Below, in pieces: positions 38,623-50,703 of a stretch of DNA of 64,000 bases (position 1 is its first letter; each line of letters starts with the position of its first letter). Below the pieces are notes generated by a model. It was given only the letters and a program-made list of their open reading frames with translations. It did no database searches and was not told the DNA's origin. The stretch is from Pseudomonas rhizophila (GTDB lineage: Bacteria; Pseudomonadota; Gammaproteobacteria; Pseudomonadales; Pseudomonadaceae): assembly GCF_003033885.1 (NCBI RefSeq), contig NZ_CP024081.1, forward strand, positions 5,391,178-5,455,177, read 5' to 3'. The position numbers and the translations under genes are program-made.

Positions 38623-41193
38623 TCAGGCCAGTTGAGGCTGTGCGCTCATGGGCTGAAGCGGCAGTAACGGAGCGTGGGGATCGGCCTTGACCGATGCACG
38701 CCACGCCGACAGCCATTCGGTATGCCCCTCGCTCCAGACCTGCTCATGCAGGCGGGACAGGGCCACCGGGTCGCTCAGCAGCGCCAGTCGCTCGCTGTTG
38801 TTCAGGCCCGCCGGGCCAACCTTGAGGGCATGACGAACCCGTTCGATCCGCAGCCATTCGATCGGCTCGGCCTGGCCGTGACGCGAGGTGGCCAGCGCAA
38901 AGGCCAGGGCGTTCTGTTGCGGATCGACCACTGCGCGGATGAAACCGTCGTTCAGCGCGTGCCAACGGTTTTCATGAGTGTACTGGTCAGTCGACAGCAG
39001 TTCCTGTGGCGGTGCGTATTCCTCGGGGATCAGGAACAGGCTTTCATCACGGGACTTCAAGCCAAGGCCCACTCGGCTGGAGATCACCGACACCGGAATC
39101 GACAGCATCAGCGAACCGACGATCGGCACCAACCACCACAAAAAGCTCGGGTTCAGCCAGATCACCAGCAAGGCCCAGAAGAAGCCCAGCAGGGTTTGCG
39201 GGCCGTGGCGCTTGACGGCTTCGCTCCAGGGCGTGGAGTCGTCGTCACGCTTGGGTGAATTCCAGGTAGCGGCCCAACCCAGGAAGGCGGCGAGCACGAA
39301 GCGGGTGTGGAAAATCATCCGCACCGGCGCCAGCAGCATGGAGAACAACATCTCCAGCAGCATCGACATCGTTACCTTGAACTTGCCACCAAACTCTTTC
39401 GCGCCCTTGGCCCAGATCAGGATGATGCTCAGCAGCTTGGGCAGGAACAGCAACACGATGGTGGTGGAGAACAGCGCGATGGCTTTTTCCGGATGCCACT
39501 GCGGCCACAACGGGTACAACTGGCGTGGCTCGAGGAAGTATTGCGGTTCCATCAGCGTGTTCACCGCCAGCAGCGCGGTGGATAGCACCAGGAAGAAGAA
39601 CCACAGCGGTGCCGACAGATAGGACATCACGCCGGTCAGGAATACCGCGCGATGCACCGGGTGCATGCCCTTGACCAGGAACAGCCGGAAGTTCATCAGG
39701 TTACCGTGGCACCAGCGACGGTCACGCTTGAGTTCGTCCAGCAGGTTCGGCGGCAACTCTTCATAGCTGCCCGGCAAGTCATAGGCAATCCAGACGCCCC
39801 AGCCGGCACGGCGCATCAGCGCTGCTTCAACGAAGTCGTGGGACAGGATGGCCCCGGCGAACGCCCCTTTACCAGGCAACGGCGCCAGGGCGCAGTGCTC
39901 GATGAACGGCTTCATGCGGATGATCGCGTTGTGACCCCAGTAGTGGGATTCCCCCAACTGCCAGAAGTGCAGGCCGGCGGTGAACAACGGACCGTACACC
40001 CGAGTGGCGAATTGCTGCATGCGCGCATACAGCGTGTCCATGCCCGAGGCGCGTGGCGCGGTCTGGATGATGCCAGCATCCGGCGTGGCTTCCATCAGGC
40101 GCACCAGGCTGGTCAGGCACTCGCCGCTCATCACGCTGTCGGCGTCGAGCACGACCATGTACTTGTAGTCACTGCCCCAGCGACGGCAGAAGTCGTCGAG
40201 GTTACCGCTCTTGCGCTTGACGCGACGACGACGGCGGCGATAGAAAATCTTGCCAAAGCCCCCGGCTTCACGGCAGACGTCCAGCCAGGCTTGCTGCTCG
40301 GCGACACAGATATCGGTTTCGTTACTGTCGCTGAGTACGAAGAAGTCGAAACGATCCAGGTCCCCGGTGGCCGCAACCGACTCGAACGTGGCGCGCAAAC
40401 CGGCGAACACTCGCGGCACGTCCTCGTTGCAGATCGGCATCACCAGCGCGGTGCGGGCGTCCTTGGGAATTGGCTCGTTGCCGGCACTGGCACCGGAGAT
40501 GCGGTACTTGTCGTGACCGGTCAGCAACTCGAGAAAACCCATCAGCGCCGTCCAGAAACCGGCCGATACCCAGCAGAACAGGATCCCGAACAGAATCAGG
40601 ATGCTGGTCTGCAATGCATAGGGCAGCACCTGGGTAGCGGTCTGCAACAGCGGCTGGTGCAGGACTTCGTCCAAGTCCACCAACGACCAGCCCTGGTACG
40701 GCATGATGCCCTTCATGTACCAGCCGGCGACGATGGTCTGGCCGAGCATCAGGATCAGCAGGATATAGCGACGGATCGAACCCACTGTGCGCCAGCGTGC
40801 GTGCGGCAGCACGCGCTCGTCCTTGGGTGGCTTCGGCGGGTTGGTGCGACCTGTCAGGCGACGCCAGGCGCGCACCAGGATATTGGTGCGCCACGGCTCC
40901 GGTACCACCTTGGTCCGACGAATCGGCGGCGTGGCTTTGAGACAGACACGCCCGCTGGCGTCGAGCGCCAGCATTTCGGCGTCTTCGAGTTCTTCGGCGG
41001 TGCTCAGGGTCAGCCGACGGCCCACCGAGGCTTGCGCCGCTTCGGTGGGTGCATCGAAAGTCGACGACGAAAGGCGCTCGTGCAACTCGCTGAAAGACTT
41101 GCAGCCCGCCAGCTCGGCACGCTGCGCATCGGTCATGGGCAAATGGGCCAGATACTCGCTGAGCGTCTCTGGCTGTACTGGAGTATTACTCAT
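38623..41193 (-). CDS. mdoH: Osmoregulated periplasmic glucan glucosyltransferase
   Basis: 856 residues, inner-membrane GT2 enzyme that makes the beta-1,2 glucan backbone from UDP-glucose and extrudes it. N-terminal cytoplasmic part of about 150 residues, then hydrophobic helices ([41 protein letters not shown]), the GT domain with [11 protein letters not shown] (DxD) and DRRWCHGN (the QxxRW-like motif), and several C-terminal helices. It overlaps mdoG by 8 bases, so the two are coupled. Also called opgH. Confidence 0.96.
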   Translation of the reverse strand: MSNTPVQPETLSEYLAHLPMTDAQRAELAGCKSFSELHERLSSSTFDAPTEAAQASVGRRLTLSTAEELEDAEMLALDASGRVCLKATPPIRRTKVVPEPWRTNILVRAWRRLTGRTNPPKPPKDERVLPHARWRTVGSIRRYILLILMLGQTIVAGWYMKGIMPYQGWSLVDLDEVLHQPLLQTATQVLPYALQTSILILFGILFCWVSAGFWTALMGFLELLTGHDKYRISGASAGNEPIPKDARTALVMPICNEDVPRVFAGLRATFESVAATGDLDRFDFFVLSDSNETDICVAEQQAWLDVCREAGGFGKIFYRRRRRRVKRKSGNLDDFCRRWGSDYKYMVVLDADSVMSGECLTSLVRLMEATPDAGIIQTAPRASGMDTLYARMQQFATRVYGPLFTAGLHFWQLGESHYWGHNAIIRMKPFIEHCALAPLPGKGAFAGAILSHDFVEAALMRRAGWGVWIAYDLPGSYEELPPNLLDELKRDRRWCHGNLMNFRLFLVKGMHPVHRAVFLTGVMSYLSAPLWFFFLVLSTALLAVNTLMEPQYFLEPRQLYPLWPQWHPEKAIALFSTTIVLLFLPKLLSIILIWAKGAKEFGGKFKVTMSMLLEMLFSMLLAPVRMIFHTRFVLAAFLGWAATWNSPKRDDDSTPWSEAVKRHGPQTLLGFFWALLVIWLNPSFLWWLVPIVGSLMLSIPVSVISSRVGLGLKSRDESLFLIPEEYAPPQELLSTDQYTHENRWHALNDGFIRAVVDPQQNALAFALATSRHGQAEPIEWLRIERVRHALKVGPAGLNNSERLALLSDPVALSRLHEQVWSEGHTEWLSAWRASVKADPHAPLLPLQPMSAQPQLA

Positions 41194-42955
41194 CGGCTGG
41201 CAACTGATAGCTCCAGGTCTCGGTCAGGACTTGTTCAGTCGGTTCCGGTTCCTGCGGGGTTGGGGTCGATTCAGCGGCAGTGGACGCGTTGTCGGCCTTG
41301 GCTTCTTTTTCCTGCTCTTTTTCTTGCGCGGTTTCCTTATCGCTCTGCTGCCTGGCGACCTTGTCAGCCTTGGCAAGGGTCGTGGTCACCGCATGGGACG
41401 CGGCAGGCGCTTCAACCGGAACCAGTGGACGGACCAGCGCGGCGCGCAATTCAGTGGACTGTTTCGGGTCTTTGATCTTCAGTCGCAGGGTCAGGCGCCA
41501 GCCCTTGGTTTCAGGGTTGTAACGCACATTATTCTCGACGATCTCGCCGTTTTCGCCGACGCTCACCTGACTACGCACTTCGGCGTCTTCCGGCAGGGCT
41601 TGCAGGGAAGGACCTTCGAAGTCCACCAGATAAGCCACGCTGCCGTCCGGCTGACGGATCAGGTTGGACTGCTTCACGTCACCGGTCGAACGCAGGGTCT
41701 GCTTGACCCAGGCGCTGTCCGGCGAATGCAGGTTGGCTTCGTCGAGGGTCCAGTGCAGGCGATAGGCGAAGTCCAGCGGCTGACCTGGCTCAGGCAGCTT
41801 TTCCGGGCTCCAGAACGCCACGATGTTGTCGTTGGTTTCGTCAGCGGTCGGAATTTCAACCAGATCGACGGAGCCCTTGCCCCAATCGCCTTTCGGTTCG
41901 ATCCAGGCACTTGGACGCTTGTCGTAGCGGTCATCGAGGTCTTCGTAGTGGCTGAAGTCACGACCGCGTTGCAGCAGGCCGAAACCACGCGGGTTTTCTA
42001 CCGAGAAATTGCTCACGGCCAGGTGTTTCGGGTTGTTCAACGGGCGCCAGATCCACTCGCCGTTGCCGGCATGGATCGACAAGCCGCTGGAGTCGTGCAG
42101 CTCTCGACGGTAGTTCAGGATCTTGGACGGCTGGTTGGCGCCGAACAGGAACATGCTGGTCAACGGAGCAATGCCCAGCTTGGTGACGCGATCTCGCAGG
42201 AACACGCGCGACTTCACGTCGACGACGGTGTCGGTGCCCGGACGCAGGATCATGCGATAGGCACCGGTAGCCCGTGGCGAATCCAGCAGGGCGAAGATCA
42301 CCAGGTGCTTATCGGTCGGCTTCGGACGCTGGATCCAGAACTCGCGAAAGCGCGGGAATTCTTCACCCGATGGCAGGGCGGTATCGATGGCCAGGCCACG
42401 GGCGGACAAACCATAAACCTGGCCCTTGCCGATGACGCGGAAGTAGCTCGCGCCCAGCATGGTCATGATTTCGTCTTGCTTGTCAGCCTTGTTGATCGGG
42501 TACAGCACGCGAAAACCCGCGTAGCCCAGTTTCTCCGTGGACTTGGGATCGAACTTGACGTCACCGAAATCGAAGCGCGTCGGGTCATACTTGATTTCAT
42601 CGACGGTGGTCGCGGTGATCTCGTTGATCTTCACCGGCGTGTCGAAATGCATGCCTTGGTGATAGAAGGACAGCCTGAACGGCGTCTTCTGATCTGCCCA
42701 CTCGGCTTTTTCGGTGCGGAAACGGATTTTTTGATAGTCAGCGAATTTCATTTCGCGGAATTCGTTCGGCAGATTGCTGCGCGGGGCTTCGAATTTTTGC
42801 CCGGCCAGTTCTTGAGCCTTCGCCGATACATCATCCAGGCTGAATGCCCACAGTTGGCCCGCGCCAAACAGGCACAGCAGGGCCGAGCCCGCTACCAGAG
42901 CGTTTCTAAACCGTTTGGCAGTCATTTTTGGTGCATTACAGGGACTAACAATCAC
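41186..42955 (-). CDS. mdoG: Periplasmic glucan biosynthesis protein
   Basis: About 589 residues from a GTG at 42955, where GAGGG is 9 bases upstream; an ATG at 42925 ([27 protein letters not shown]) is the alternative and already includes the whole signal peptide. The mature protein is a two-domain beta-sandwich; it acts in the periplasm on nascent glucan to add branches. The last 60 residues are Lys/Glu/Ala/Pro-rich ([14 protein letters not shown]...), unusual against the shorter E. coli protein. It also goes by opgG. First gene of opgGH. Confidence 0.93.
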   Translation of the reverse strand: MIVSPCNAPKMTAKRFRNALVAGSALLCLFGAGQLWAFSLDDVSAKAQELAGQKFEAPRSNLPNEFREMKFADYQKIRFRTEKAEWADQKTPFRLSFYHQGMHFDTPVKINEITATTVDEIKYDPTRFDFGDVKFDPKSTEKLGYAGFRVLYPINKADKQDEIMTMLGASYFRVIGKGQVYGLSARGLAIDTALPSGEEFPRFREFWIQRPKPTDKHLVIFALLDSPRATGAYRMILRPGTDTVVDVKSRVFLRDRVTKLGIAPLTSMFLFGANQPSKILNYRRELHDSSGLSIHAGNGEWIWRPLNNPKHLAVSNFSVENPRGFGLLQRGRDFSHYEDLDDRYDKRPSAWIEPKGDWGKGSVDLVEIPTADETNDNIVAFWSPEKLPEPGQPLDFAYRLHWTLDEANLHSPDSAWVKQTLRSTGDVKQSNLIRQPDGSVAYLVDFEGPSLQALPEDAEVRSQVSVGENGEIVENNVRYNPETKGWRLTLRLKIKDPKQSTELRAALVRPLVPVEAPAASHAVTTTLAKADKVARQQSDKETAQEKEQEKEAKADNASTAAESTPTPQEPEPTEQVLTETWSYQLPADE

Positions 42956-43274
42956 GAGCAACCCTCGCCGAAAACAGATCAAAAAACCAACGGCCAGATA
43001 AAGTATCTGCAAGGTATCGGCATTGAAATCCGCACCTGCAGGCCACTCTTGCCAAGTTGGCGAGCATTGTTCCGACTCCGATGGGACAAAATGATTCCCC
43101 AAACGGCCCAGGACAAGTCTCTACCTAAGTCAAATGGACCAGCGAACGCTGGTCCCCCGTAGCGCGCGATTATCTAGTAGCCCGCGTGACAACGCATCAG
43201 GGGTAACAAAGTATTTATCGAGAAAACTCCCTGTTTTGCCTCGAAACAGGACCGAAAAGATGTTTCAAACACTT
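42956..43274. other. Gap upstream of mdoG
   Basis: 319 bases between the dtd stop and mdoG. It should hold the opgGH promoter. It is less GC-rich than coding DNA around it; I see no convincing gene, dyad or riboswitch. Confidence 0.4.
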
Positions 43275-43712
43275 TCAGACCTGTAACAGGAAGGTTACCG
43301 GGCCGTCGTTAACCAGATGCACCTGCATGTCGGCGCCGAATCTACCTGATGCCACAGTGCCATGCACCTGTTTCGCGTGGGTGAGCAGATAGTCAAAGAG
43401 TTCCTCGCCCAAGGCCGGAGGTGCGGCCGTCGAAAAGCTCGGGCGTAATCCGCTTTTGGTGTCCGCCGCCAGGGTGAACTGCGACACCAACAGCAAGCCA
43501 CCGCCGACATCTGCCAGGGACAGGTTCATCTTGCCATCAGCGTCGCTGAACACCCTGTAGTTCAGTAGCTTGTGCAGCAACTTGTCGGCGCTGGCCCGGG
43601 TGTCCTCGGGCTCGACCGCCACCAGCACCAGCAGGCCCTGGTCCACCGCGCCAACGACTTCCCCTGCGACCTCGACCCGAGCGCCGCGGACCCGTTGCAA
43701 CAGCCCCTTCAT
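43275..43712 (-). CDS. dtd: D-aminoacyl-tRNA deacylase
   Basis: 145 residues. [21 protein letters not shown] is the standard Dtd start; [27 protein letters not shown] is the SQFTLA motif and the cis-Pro loop region is GPVTF in the C-terminus. It hydrolyses D-aminoacyl-tRNA (and glycyl-tRNA-Ala) for proofreading. ATG overlaps the pip stop by 4 bases (ATGA). Confidence 0.96.
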   Translation of the reverse strand: MKGLLQRVRGARVEVAGEVVGAVDQGLLVLVAVEPEDTRASADKLLHKLLNYRVFSDADGKMNLSLADVGGGLLLVSQFTLAADTKSGLRPSFSTAAPPALGEELFDYLLTHAKQVHGTVASGRFGADMQVHLVNDGPVTFLLQV

Positions 43713-44680
43713 GCTTCTTCGGGCGGCAGGTCGAGCAGGCGCCGGGCCATTTGGGCGGCGGCGCGCACCAACGCATCGGTAATACCCGGCTCCGAAGCGG
43801 CGTGACCGGCGTCGCGGATCACCTGCAGTTCGCTGTTGGGCCAGTTCTGATGCAGTTCCCAGGCATTGTCCAGCGGGCAGATCACATCGTAGCGCCCGTG
43901 CACGATGACGCCCGGTAGATGGGCGATCTTGCCCATGTCTCGGATCAACTGGTTGGGTTCGAGAAAAGCGTTGTTGGTGAAGTAATGACACTCGATCCGG
44001 GCAATCGACAGCGCGCGCTGCGGCTCGGAGAAGCGATCGACCACCAGCGGGTTCGGGCGCAGGGTCGCCGTACGGCCTTCCCAGGTCGACCAGGCCTTGG
44101 CCGCGTGCATCTGGGCGATCTGGTCATTGCCTGTCAGGCGTTTGTGGAAAGCAGCGAGCAGGTCGTCGCGCTCGTCCAGGGGGATCGGTGCGATGTAATC
44201 CTGCCAGTAATCGGGGAACAGGCGACTGGCGCCGGCCTGGTAGAACCACTCGATTTCCTGCGGACGGCAGAGAAAGATCCCACGCAGAATCAGGCCGTGT
44301 ACCCGCTCGGGATGGGTCTGGGCGTAAGCCAAGGCCAGGGTCGAGCCCCAGGAGCCGCCAAACAGCACCCATTTTTCGATGCCCAAATGTTTGCGGATGC
44401 GCTCCAGGTCTTCGACCAGATCCCAGGTGGTGTTGTTTTCAAGGCTGGCATGAGGGGTGGAGCGGCCACAGCCGCGCTGGTCGAAGGTAACGATGCGGTA
44501 CAGGTTCGGATCGAAGTAGCGACGGCTCTGGGCATCGCAACCGGCACCCGGGCCACCGTGAATGAACACCACAGGCAGGCCTTCCGGGGAACCGCTTTCA
44601 TCGACATAGAGCGTGTGGGTGTCATCGACAGCCAGATCGTGCCGGGCATGAGGTTTGATCTGCGGGTACAAAGTCTGCAT
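43709..44680 (-). CDS. pip: Proline iminopeptidase
   Basis: 323 residues, alpha/beta-hydrolase. The oxyanion motif HGGPGAGC, the nucleophile elbow GGSWGS and the RGCGRS segment are seen, along with the catalytic Asp in YDVICP and His in AGHAAS near the end. It removes N-terminal proline from peptides in the cytoplasm. GGAGCGCGCA precedes the ATG. Coupled to dtd. Confidence 0.95.
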   Translation of the reverse strand: MQTLYPQIKPHARHDLAVDDTHTLYVDESGSPEGLPVVFIHGGPGAGCDAQSRRYFDPNLYRIVTFDQRGCGRSTPHASLENNTTWDLVEDLERIRKHLGIEKWVLFGGSWGSTLALAYAQTHPERVHGLILRGIFLCRPQEIEWFYQAGASRLFPDYWQDYIAPIPLDERDDLLAAFHKRLTGNDQIAQMHAAKAWSTWEGRTATLRPNPLVVDRFSEPQRALSIARIECHYFTNNAFLEPNQLIRDMGKIAHLPGVIVHGRYDVICPLDNAWELHQNWPNSELQVIRDAGHAASEPGITDALVRAAAQMARRLLDLPPEEA

Positions 44681-44785
44681 TGCGCGCTCCGTAAGGGGTC
44701 GAGTCATCCCTGGGGGGACTTCTATTTAATCTGCCGTCCGGCATCATAAACCCGAATTACCCGAATGAGCATGTCCCCTGCGCAG

Positions 44786-45700
44786 TCAAAGCGTGTCAGC
44801 CAGATACGCCAGCAGTGTGCGATACATCTGATCGACCTCCGGCACTTGGCCCCGGCCACGTAAACAGCCGTGAACCAATCCTCCCCCGACATACAGCACA
44901 GCATCCACACCTGCGCTGTTCAGCCGCTCGCTATAAAGGACGCCGTCGTCGCGCAACGGGTCCCATTGCGCCACGACGACCAGCGCTGGCGGCAGGCCGC
45001 TCAGGTCATCGGCGAGCAACGGCATGGCGAGGGAAGACGGTTGAGCGTCGCTCAGATAGAGGGCGTGATAACTGTCCAGATCGCTGCTGCTCAACAGTGG
45101 CGCATCGGCACATTCGCGCCGCGAGGGCAGATGGGCCGGGCCACCGAGGGCGGGATAAATCAGCACCTGACCCCGTGGCAGCGCTTGCCCGGCATCGCGC
45201 AAGGCCAGGCATAACGCGGCGGCGAGATTGCCTCCGGCGCTGTCACCGGCCACCAGCCGACGGCGAGGGTCGATGGCAAAGGGGGTGGCCGCCAGGTGAT
45301 GCCACACGGCGAGGCAGTCTTCAAAGCCGGCGGGGAACGGATGCTCCGGCGCCAGTCGATAATCCACCGCCAGCACCAGCACGCCGAGGGTCGCGGCCAG
45401 TTCCATGCAGATGAAGTCGTGGGAGTCCAGATCACCCACCACCCAGCCGCCACCGTGCAGATAAAGGATGCATGGCCAGCCTTCGGACGGCGGCGCGCTT
45501 CGAGGACAGTAAGCCCGCACGGCTACCCCGGCCAGCTCGAAATCCTCGACTGCCAGCGCTTGCGGGCATGGCGGGGTGAAGGCCCGGCACATCTGGCTGT
45601 AGGCCTGGCGCAGACCAGGGAGGCTGTTGTCCGGGGCGTTGAAGCTCAGGGTTTGGTCGATGAAGGCGGACATTGCCTGGGAGAGTGGATAAGTAGCCAT
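44786..45700 (-). CDS. Alpha/beta-hydrolase esterase of the HSL family
   Basis: 304 residues. The HSL-family HGGGW (about residue 82) and nucleophile GDSAGG motif (about residue 152) are visible, then DPLRDDG with the catalytic Asp and GLVHGC with the His. The substrate is probably a short acyl ester. The start MATYPLSQAMSAFIDQ was chosen; further upstream is a REP region. No operon. Confidence 0.88.
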   Translation of the reverse strand: MATYPLSQAMSAFIDQTLSFNAPDNSLPGLRQAYSQMCRAFTPPCPQALAVEDFELAGVAVRAYCPRSAPPSEGWPCILYLHGGGWVVGDLDSHDFICMELAATLGVLVLAVDYRLAPEHPFPAGFEDCLAVWHHLAATPFAIDPRRRLVAGDSAGGNLAAALCLALRDAGQALPRGQVLIYPALGGPAHLPSRRECADAPLLSSSDLDSYHALYLSDAQPSSLAMPLLADDLSGLPPALVVVAQWDPLRDDGVLYSERLNSAGVDAVLYVGGGLVHGCLRGRGQVPEVDQMYRTLLAYLADTL

Positions 45701-45759
45701 GGAACGACGCCAACATAGAGGATCGGGATGGGCGCTGATTATGAGACGAGGGGATCTAA

Positions 45760-45850
45760 GTGGGAGCAAGGCTTGCCCGCGATGACGGCGGTACATTCAA
45801 CATCAGTGTCGACTGACATATCGCCGTCGCGGGCAAGCCTTGCTCCTACA
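45760..45850. repeat. REP inverted pair with CAAGGCTTG core
   Basis: Facing cores GTGGGAGCAAGGCTTGCCCG and CGGGCAAGCCTTGCTCCTAC; the interior resembles that of the pairs near hutU and hutF, in reverse orientation. Confidence 0.8.
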
Positions 45851-45881
45851 GATAAATCCCCTCGCCACGATCATCTAATCG

Positions 45882-46829
45882 TCAATTCTTGAGACTGGCC
45901 TGCACCGCCGCCACGCCATCCTTGCCGTCAAAACTGGTCACCCCGGTGAGCCAGCGCTGAAGATCCTCGGGGTGCTCACGCAGCCATTGCCGGGCGACGT
46001 CCTGGGGTGTCTTGCGCGCCATGATCGGCACCATCAACTGACTTTCCTGGGCGGCGGTGAAAGTGAGGTTTTCCAGCAAGCGGTTCACGTTCGGACAACG
46101 CTGGGCGTAGTCCGGCGCGGTGACGGTGGAGACCGTCGCGGCGCCTTCGTTCGGGCCGTAGACGTCTTCGCTGCCCGTCAGGTAGGTGATGTTCATATTG
46201 ATGTTCATCGGGTGCGGGGTCCAGCCGACGAACACCACGAACTCCTTGCGATTCACCGCCCGCTGCACCGCCGCCAGCATCCCGGCCTCACCGGACTCGA
46301 TCAGCTTGAAGTCCTTGAGGCCAAAGTGATTGGTTTCAATCATGGTCTTGATGGTGGTGTTGGCACCGCTGCCCGGCTCGATGCCGTAGATTTTTCCGCC
46401 GAGCTGCTCCTTGAACCGGGCGATGTCGGCGAAAGTCTTGAGGCCCGCTGCGGCCACGTAGTCCGGCACCGCCAGCGTGGCTTGGGCATCGGCAAGGCTT
46501 GGCTGGTCCAGGACTCTCACCTGGTTGGCCGCCAGGAACGGAGCGATGTTGTTGTCCATCGCCGGCTTCCAGTAGCCCAGGAAGATATCGAGGCGCTTGT
46601 CACGGATGCCGGCGAAGATGATCTGCTGCACGGCGCTGGTCTGTTTGCTTTCATAACCCAGACCGGTGAGCAACACATCGGCCATGCCACTGGTGGCGAT
46701 CACGTCGGTCCAGTTGACCACGCCCATGCGCACCGTCTGGCAGGACGCCGGCTCGGCGGCCATTGCCCCGCTGCTCAGGATGGCGGTACCGCAGAGGATC
46801 GACAGACAGCGTTTGAACAGTCTTTTCAT
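45882..46829 (-). CDS. choX: Choline/betaine periplasmic binding protein, orphan
   Basis: 315 residues with signal peptide MKRLFKRCLSILCGTAILSSGAMA. An OpuAC-type two-lobe binding protein; the aromatic residues expected to form the quaternary-ammonium box are seen in NWTDVI, GYWKPAMD, DYVAAAGL and VGWTPHP, the order of ChoX. Cognate permease and ATPase are not next to it, as in pseudomonads where several binding proteins share one core transporter. A shared transcript with hut genes seems unlikely, since hutG ends 200 bases upstream. Confidence 0.85.
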   Translation of the reverse strand: MKRLFKRCLSILCGTAILSSGAMAAEPASCQTVRMGVVNWTDVIATSGMADVLLTGLGYESKQTSAVQQIIFAGIRDKRLDIFLGYWKPAMDNNIAPFLAANQVRVLDQPSLADAQATLAVPDYVAAAGLKTFADIARFKEQLGGKIYGIEPGSGANTTIKTMIETNHFGLKDFKLIESGEAGMLAAVQRAVNRKEFVVFVGWTPHPMNINMNITYLTGSEDVYGPNEGAATVSTVTAPDYAQRCPNVNRLLENLTFTAAQESQLMVPIMARKTPQDVARQWLREHPEDLQRWLTGVTSFDGKDGVAAVQASLKN

Positions 46830-47032
46830 CGGGAAGGTCTCGTGCGGCAGCGATTATTGTAGGTCGGTGTCTTGCTGCACCGTGACCGGAACATTACGCA
46901 GCGTCGAGGGGCTGAAGATGAACTGTGGCGACCCGGTTTTGCACGGTGGCGACTGTTCCCCTGCGAGGCTCAAGGACACATCTATCTGAGGGAGCAAGGC
47001 TTGCTCCCCCCCCTAGCCCCAGGAAACAGGCA

Positions 47033-47836
47033 TTATTTCTTGTAGGCCTGCTGCCCCCACGCCAGCAAGCCTTCCAGCAATTCCCTGAGCACCACCTGGG
47101 TCGGTTCCGCCAGATCCGCACGGTAGTTGAACGGCTCGAACTCTTCCATGTAGGTGCTCTGGCACAGTTCCAGTTGCACCGCGTGGATGTCTTCGGCCGG
47201 GTTGCCGTAGTGCCGCGTGATATGTCCGCCCTTGAAACGTCCGTTGAGCACGTGGGTAAATTCGCCGTGGCGGGCGCAGATGGCTTCGAGCTGGCTGGCC
47301 AGGGTCGGGGCGCAACTGGCGCCGTTGAAGGTGCCGAGGTTGAAGTCCGGCAACTTGCCGTCGAACAGGTGCGGGATCACCGAACGGATCGAGTGGGCGT
47401 CGAACAGCATGGCATAGCCGAATTCGGCCTTGAGCCGCGCCAGTTCCTGTCGCAGGGTCTGGTGGTAAGGCACCCAGATCTGTTGCAGATAAGTCGCCCG
47501 CTCCGCGGCGGACGGCTCCAGCCCCTGGCGAAACAACGGTACGCCATCGAACAGGATCGAAGGATACAAACCGGTGGTGGCACCGACGTACATCGGTTTG
47601 TCATCGTCGGGGCGGTTCAGATCGATCACGAACCGTGAATATTCAGCGGCCAGGGTGCTGGCGCCCAGTTCGGCGGCGAACTCGTAAAGCTTGGGAATAT
47701 GCCAGTCGGTGTCCGGCAAGCTCTGGGCCTCAGGGATCAAACCAGCCTTCACCGCCGGGGTCAGGCGCAGGCCGGCGTGGGGCATGCTGATCAACAGCGG
47801 CACGCGCCCTTGCTTGAAATTCAGGACCTTCTCCAC
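47033..47836 (-). CDS. hutG: N-formylglutamate deformylase
   Basis: 267 residues. Last step of the hut route used here: it hydrolyses N-formylglutamate to glutamate and formate. The N-terminal LLISMPHAGLRLTP and FDAHSIRSVIPHLFDG are the metal-binding segments of the amidohydrolase. It starts 11 bases after hutI. Last gene of the hut transcript. Confidence 0.94.
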   Translation of the reverse strand: MEKVLNFKQGRVPLLISMPHAGLRLTPAVKAGLIPEAQSLPDTDWHIPKLYEFAAELGASTLAAEYSRFVIDLNRPDDDKPMYVGATTGLYPSILFDGVPLFRQGLEPSAAERATYLQQIWVPYHQTLRQELARLKAEFGYAMLFDAHSIRSVIPHLFDGKLPDFNLGTFNGASCAPTLASQLEAICARHGEFTHVLNGRFKGGHITRHYGNPAEDIHAVQLELCQSTYMEEFEPFNYRADLAEPTQVVLRELLEGLLAWGQQAYKK

Positions 47837-47847
47837 AACCGTTCTCC

Positions 47848-49050
47848 TTAATCGATTTCCACGCCGTGACGCACGACGCGTTTTTCCAGATCGCCACCCA
47901 GCCAGTACGACAGGTCGGCCGGGCGGTCGATGTGCCAGGCGACAAAGTCCGCGACTTTGCCGACTTCCAGCGAACCGTGAGTGGCAGCCATGCCCAAGGC
48001 CTGGGCCGCATGAATCGTCGCCCCCGCCAGGGCCTCCTCAGGGGTCATGCGAAAGCAGGTGCAGGCCATGTTCAACATCAAGCGCAACGACAGCGCCGGC
48101 GATGTGCCGGGGTTGAGGTCGCTGGCCACGGCGATCTTCACGCCGTGCTTGCGCAGGGCATCCATGGGCGGCAGCTGGGTTTCGCGCAGGAAATAAAATG
48201 CCCCGGGCAACAACACCGCCACCGTGCCGGATTCGGCCATGGCCCTGGCGTCGTCCTCGGTCATGAATTCCAGATGATCGGCCGACAGCGCCTGATAACG
48301 GGCCGCCAGGCTTGAACCGTGCAGCGACGACAATTGTTCAGCGTGCAGCTTCACCGGCAGGCCCAGTTGTTGGGCGGTGATAAACACCCGTTCGACCTGC
48401 GCCGGGGAAAACGCCAGGTACTCGCAAAATGCATCCACCGCATCCACCAACCCTTCGGCGGCGAGAGCCGGGAGTATTTCGGTGCAAATGTGCTCGATGT
48501 AGTCATCGGCGCGATCAGCGTATTCCGGTGGCAAGGCGTGGGCCGCCAGGCAGGTGCTGCGCACGCTGACCGGCAGCTGTTCACCCAGGCGACGGATGAC
48601 CCGCAGGATCTTGCGTTCGCTGGCCAGGTCCAGGCCGTAGCCGGATTTGATTTCCACCGTGGTCACGCCATCGCGCATCAGACTTTTCAGGCGTTTGGCG
48701 GCGCTGTTGAACAGTTCATCTTCGCTGGCGGCCCGGGTAGCGCGCACGGTGCTGGCGATGCCCCCGCCGGCCGCTGCGATCTCGGCGTAGCTGACGCCCT
48801 GCAGGCGCTGTTCGAATTCACCGCTGCGGTTGCCGCCGAACACCGTGTGGGTGTGACAGTCGATCAGCCCAGGAGTGACCCAGGCGCCCTTGAGGTCGTT
48901 GACGGCCGGATAGTCACCGGCCGGCAGCTCGGCGCGCGGGCCGATCCATTGAATCAGCTCGCCGTGGGTGACGATGGCGGCGTCTTCGATGATCGAGTAG
49001 ACGCCCTGGGCCATGGTGGCGGCGTGGCAGTTTTGCCAGAGGGTTTTCAT
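47848..49050 (-). CDS. hutI: Imidazolonepropionase
   Basis: 400 residues, amidohydrolase-superfamily metal enzyme that opens the imidazolone ring to formiminoglutamate. The metal ligands are in [14 protein letters not shown] near the N-terminus, in KLHAEQL and in the [16 protein letters not shown] segment. Separated from hutH by a REP pair; the start Met directly follows GGAAACCGGG, a moderate ribosome site. Confidence 0.95.
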   Translation of the reverse strand: MKTLWQNCHAATMAQGVYSIIEDAAIVTHGELIQWIGPRAELPAGDYPAVNDLKGAWVTPGLIDCHTHTVFGGNRSGEFEQRLQGVSYAEIAAAGGGIASTVRATRAASEDELFNSAAKRLKSLMRDGVTTVEIKSGYGLDLASERKILRVIRRLGEQLPVSVRSTCLAAHALPPEYADRADDYIEHICTEILPALAAEGLVDAVDAFCEYLAFSPAQVERVFITAQQLGLPVKLHAEQLSSLHGSSLAARYQALSADHLEFMTEDDARAMAESGTVAVLLPGAFYFLRETQLPPMDALRKHGVKIAVASDLNPGTSPALSLRLMLNMACTCFRMTPEEALAGATIHAAQALGMAATHGSLEVGKVADFVAWHIDRPADLSYWLGGDLEKRVVRHGVEID

Positions 49051-49079
49051 CCCGGTTTCCTCGAATTATTGAAGATCGA

Positions 49080-49165
49080 ATCGCGAGCAGGCTCGCTCCC
49101 ACAAGGACTTCTGGTGTACCGGGGCTCTACACCACCCCCTGTGGGAGCGAGCTTGCTCGCGATGA
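49080..49165. repeat. REP inverted pair between hutI and hutH
   Basis: Facing REP cores inside the hut transcript. Confidence 0.85.
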
Positions 49166-49170
49166 GGTCC

Positions 49171-50703
49171 TTACAGGCTCGGCAACAACTGCGCCGTGAC
49201 CAGTTCATTCAGGCAACGACTGGCCAACAACTCGCTCGCCGCATTGATGTCCGGCGCGAAGAACCGGTCTTTCTCATAGAACGGCACTTCTGCGCGCAAG
49301 AGGGCGCGGGCCTGCTCCAGCTTGGCAGAGGTTTTCAAACCGCCGCGCAGATCCAGCCCCTGGCACGCCGCCAGCCATTCCACCGCCAGAATCCCCCGGG
49401 TGTTCTCGGCCATTTCCCACAGCCGCTTACCGGCGGCGGGGGCCATGGACACATGGTCTTCCTGGTTGGCCGAAGTCGGCAGGCTGTCCACCGAATGGGG
49501 ATGGGACAACGCCTTGTTTTCGCTGGCCAGGGCAGCAGCGGTGACCTGGGCGATCATGAAGCCGGAGTTCACCCCGCCATTGGCCACCAGAAACGGCGGC
49601 AGTTGCGACATGTGCTTGTCCATCATCAGCGAAATACGCCGCTCACTCAGCGAACCGATTTCGGCGATTGCCAGGGCCATGTTGTCAGCGGCCATTGCCA
49701 CCGGCTCGGCGTGGAAGTTGCCACCGGAAATCACGTCGCCCTCGGCGGCGAACACCAGCGGGTTATCCGATACGGCGTTGGCTTCGATCACCAGCACCTC
49801 AGCGGCCTGGCGGAACTGGGTCAGACAGGCGCCCATCACTTGTGGCTGGCAGCGCAGGGAATACGGGTCCTGGACCTTGTCGCAATTCTGGTGGGAAGCG
49901 GAGACTTCGCTGCGCTCGCCCAGCAGATCGCGATAAGCAGCGGCGGCATCGATCTGGCCTTTCTGGCCGCGCGCGGCGTGAATACGCGCATCGAATGGCG
50001 AACGCGAACCGAGCACCGCTTCTATCGTCAAGCTGCCCAGAGCCAGGGCGCCGGCGAACAGGTCTTCGCCTTCGAACAGGCCACGCAAGGCAAACGCCGT
50101 GGACACCTGGGTGCCGTTGAGCAGCGCCAGTCCTTCTTTTGCAGCCAGGGTCAGCGGCGCAAGGCCGGCCACTTTCAGCGCTTCGACAGCCGGCAACCAT
50201 TCACCTTTGTAACGGGCCTTGCCTTCGCCCAACAGCACCAGGGACATGTGGGCCAGCGGCGCCAGATCACCCGAAGCGCCGACCGAGCCTTTCAACGGAA
50301 TGTGTGGATAGACCTCGGCATTGATCAGCGCAATCAGCGCATCGATCACCTGCCGACGGATGCCGGAAAAACCCCGGCTCAGACTATTGACCTTGAGCAC
50401 CATGACCAACCGCACCAGCGCATCGCTGATCGGCTCGCCCACGCCAGCGGCATGGGACAGCACCAGAGAGCGTTGCAGGTTTTCCAGGTCTTCACTGGCG
50501 ATGCGGGTCGAGGCCAGCAAACCAAAACCGGTGTTGATGCCGTAGGCCGTGCGATTCTCGGCGAGAATCTGCTCCACGCAGGCGACGCTGGCTTCGATCT
50601 GCGCCGACGCGCTGGCGTCGAGGCTCAGGGTCACGGGTTGCTGATAAATGTCACGCAATTGAGCCAGGCTCAATTGGCCGGGAATCAGGTTTAAGGCAGT
50701 CAT
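49171..50703 (-). CDS. hutH: Histidine ammonia-lyase, catalytically complete copy
   Basis: 510 residues; removes ammonia from L-histidine to give trans-urocanate. The MIO-forming triad Ala143-Ser144-Gly145 is intact in [15 protein letters not shown], and the active-site Tyr in AYGINTGFG is present. It lies downstream of the MIO-less HutH1 with a 115-base gap. In P. fluorescens SBW25 the equivalent (HutH2) is the one needed for growth on histidine, from my memory of that literature. Confidence 0.96.
   Translation of the reverse strand: MTALNLIPGQLSLAQLRDIYQQPVTLSLDASASAQIEASVACVEQILAENRTAYGINTGFGLLASTRIASEDLENLQRSLVLSHAAGVGEPISDALVRLVMVLKVNSLSRGFSGIRRQVIDALIALINAEVYPHIPLKGSVGASGDLAPLAHMSLVLLGEGKARYKGEWLPAVEALKVAGLAPLTLAAKEGLALLNGTQVSTAFALRGLFEGEDLFAGALALGSLTIEAVLGSRSPFDARIHAARGQKGQIDAAAAYRDLLGERSEVSASHQNCDKVQDPYSLRCQPQVMGACLTQFRQAAEVLVIEANAVSDNPLVFAAEGDVISGGNFHAEPVAMAADNMALAIAEIGSLSERRISLMMDKHMSQLPPFLVANGGVNSGFMIAQVTAAALASENKALSHPHSVDSLPTSANQEDHVSMAPAAGKRLWEMAENTRGILAVEWLAACQGLDLRGGLKTSAKLEQARALLRAEVPFYEKDRFFAPDINAASELLASRCLNELVTAQLLPSL

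Noticed and set aside
40787..43162. A 791-codon plus-strand frame opposite mdoH/mdoG, and similar long frames at 1434-3014 and 20289-21752
   Set aside because: Shadows of mdoGH, tkt and rhlE; their sequences are compositionally biased and show no family motif.
46970..47030. A terminator for hutG
   Set aside because: GAGCAAGGCTTGCTC is a half REP with a C-run, no T-tract on the minus strand.
48319..50694. A 791-codon open frame on the plus strand opposite hutI and hutH
   Set aside because: It is antisense to two clear enzymes; high-GC third positions keep the opposite strand open. No ribosome site or domain logic.
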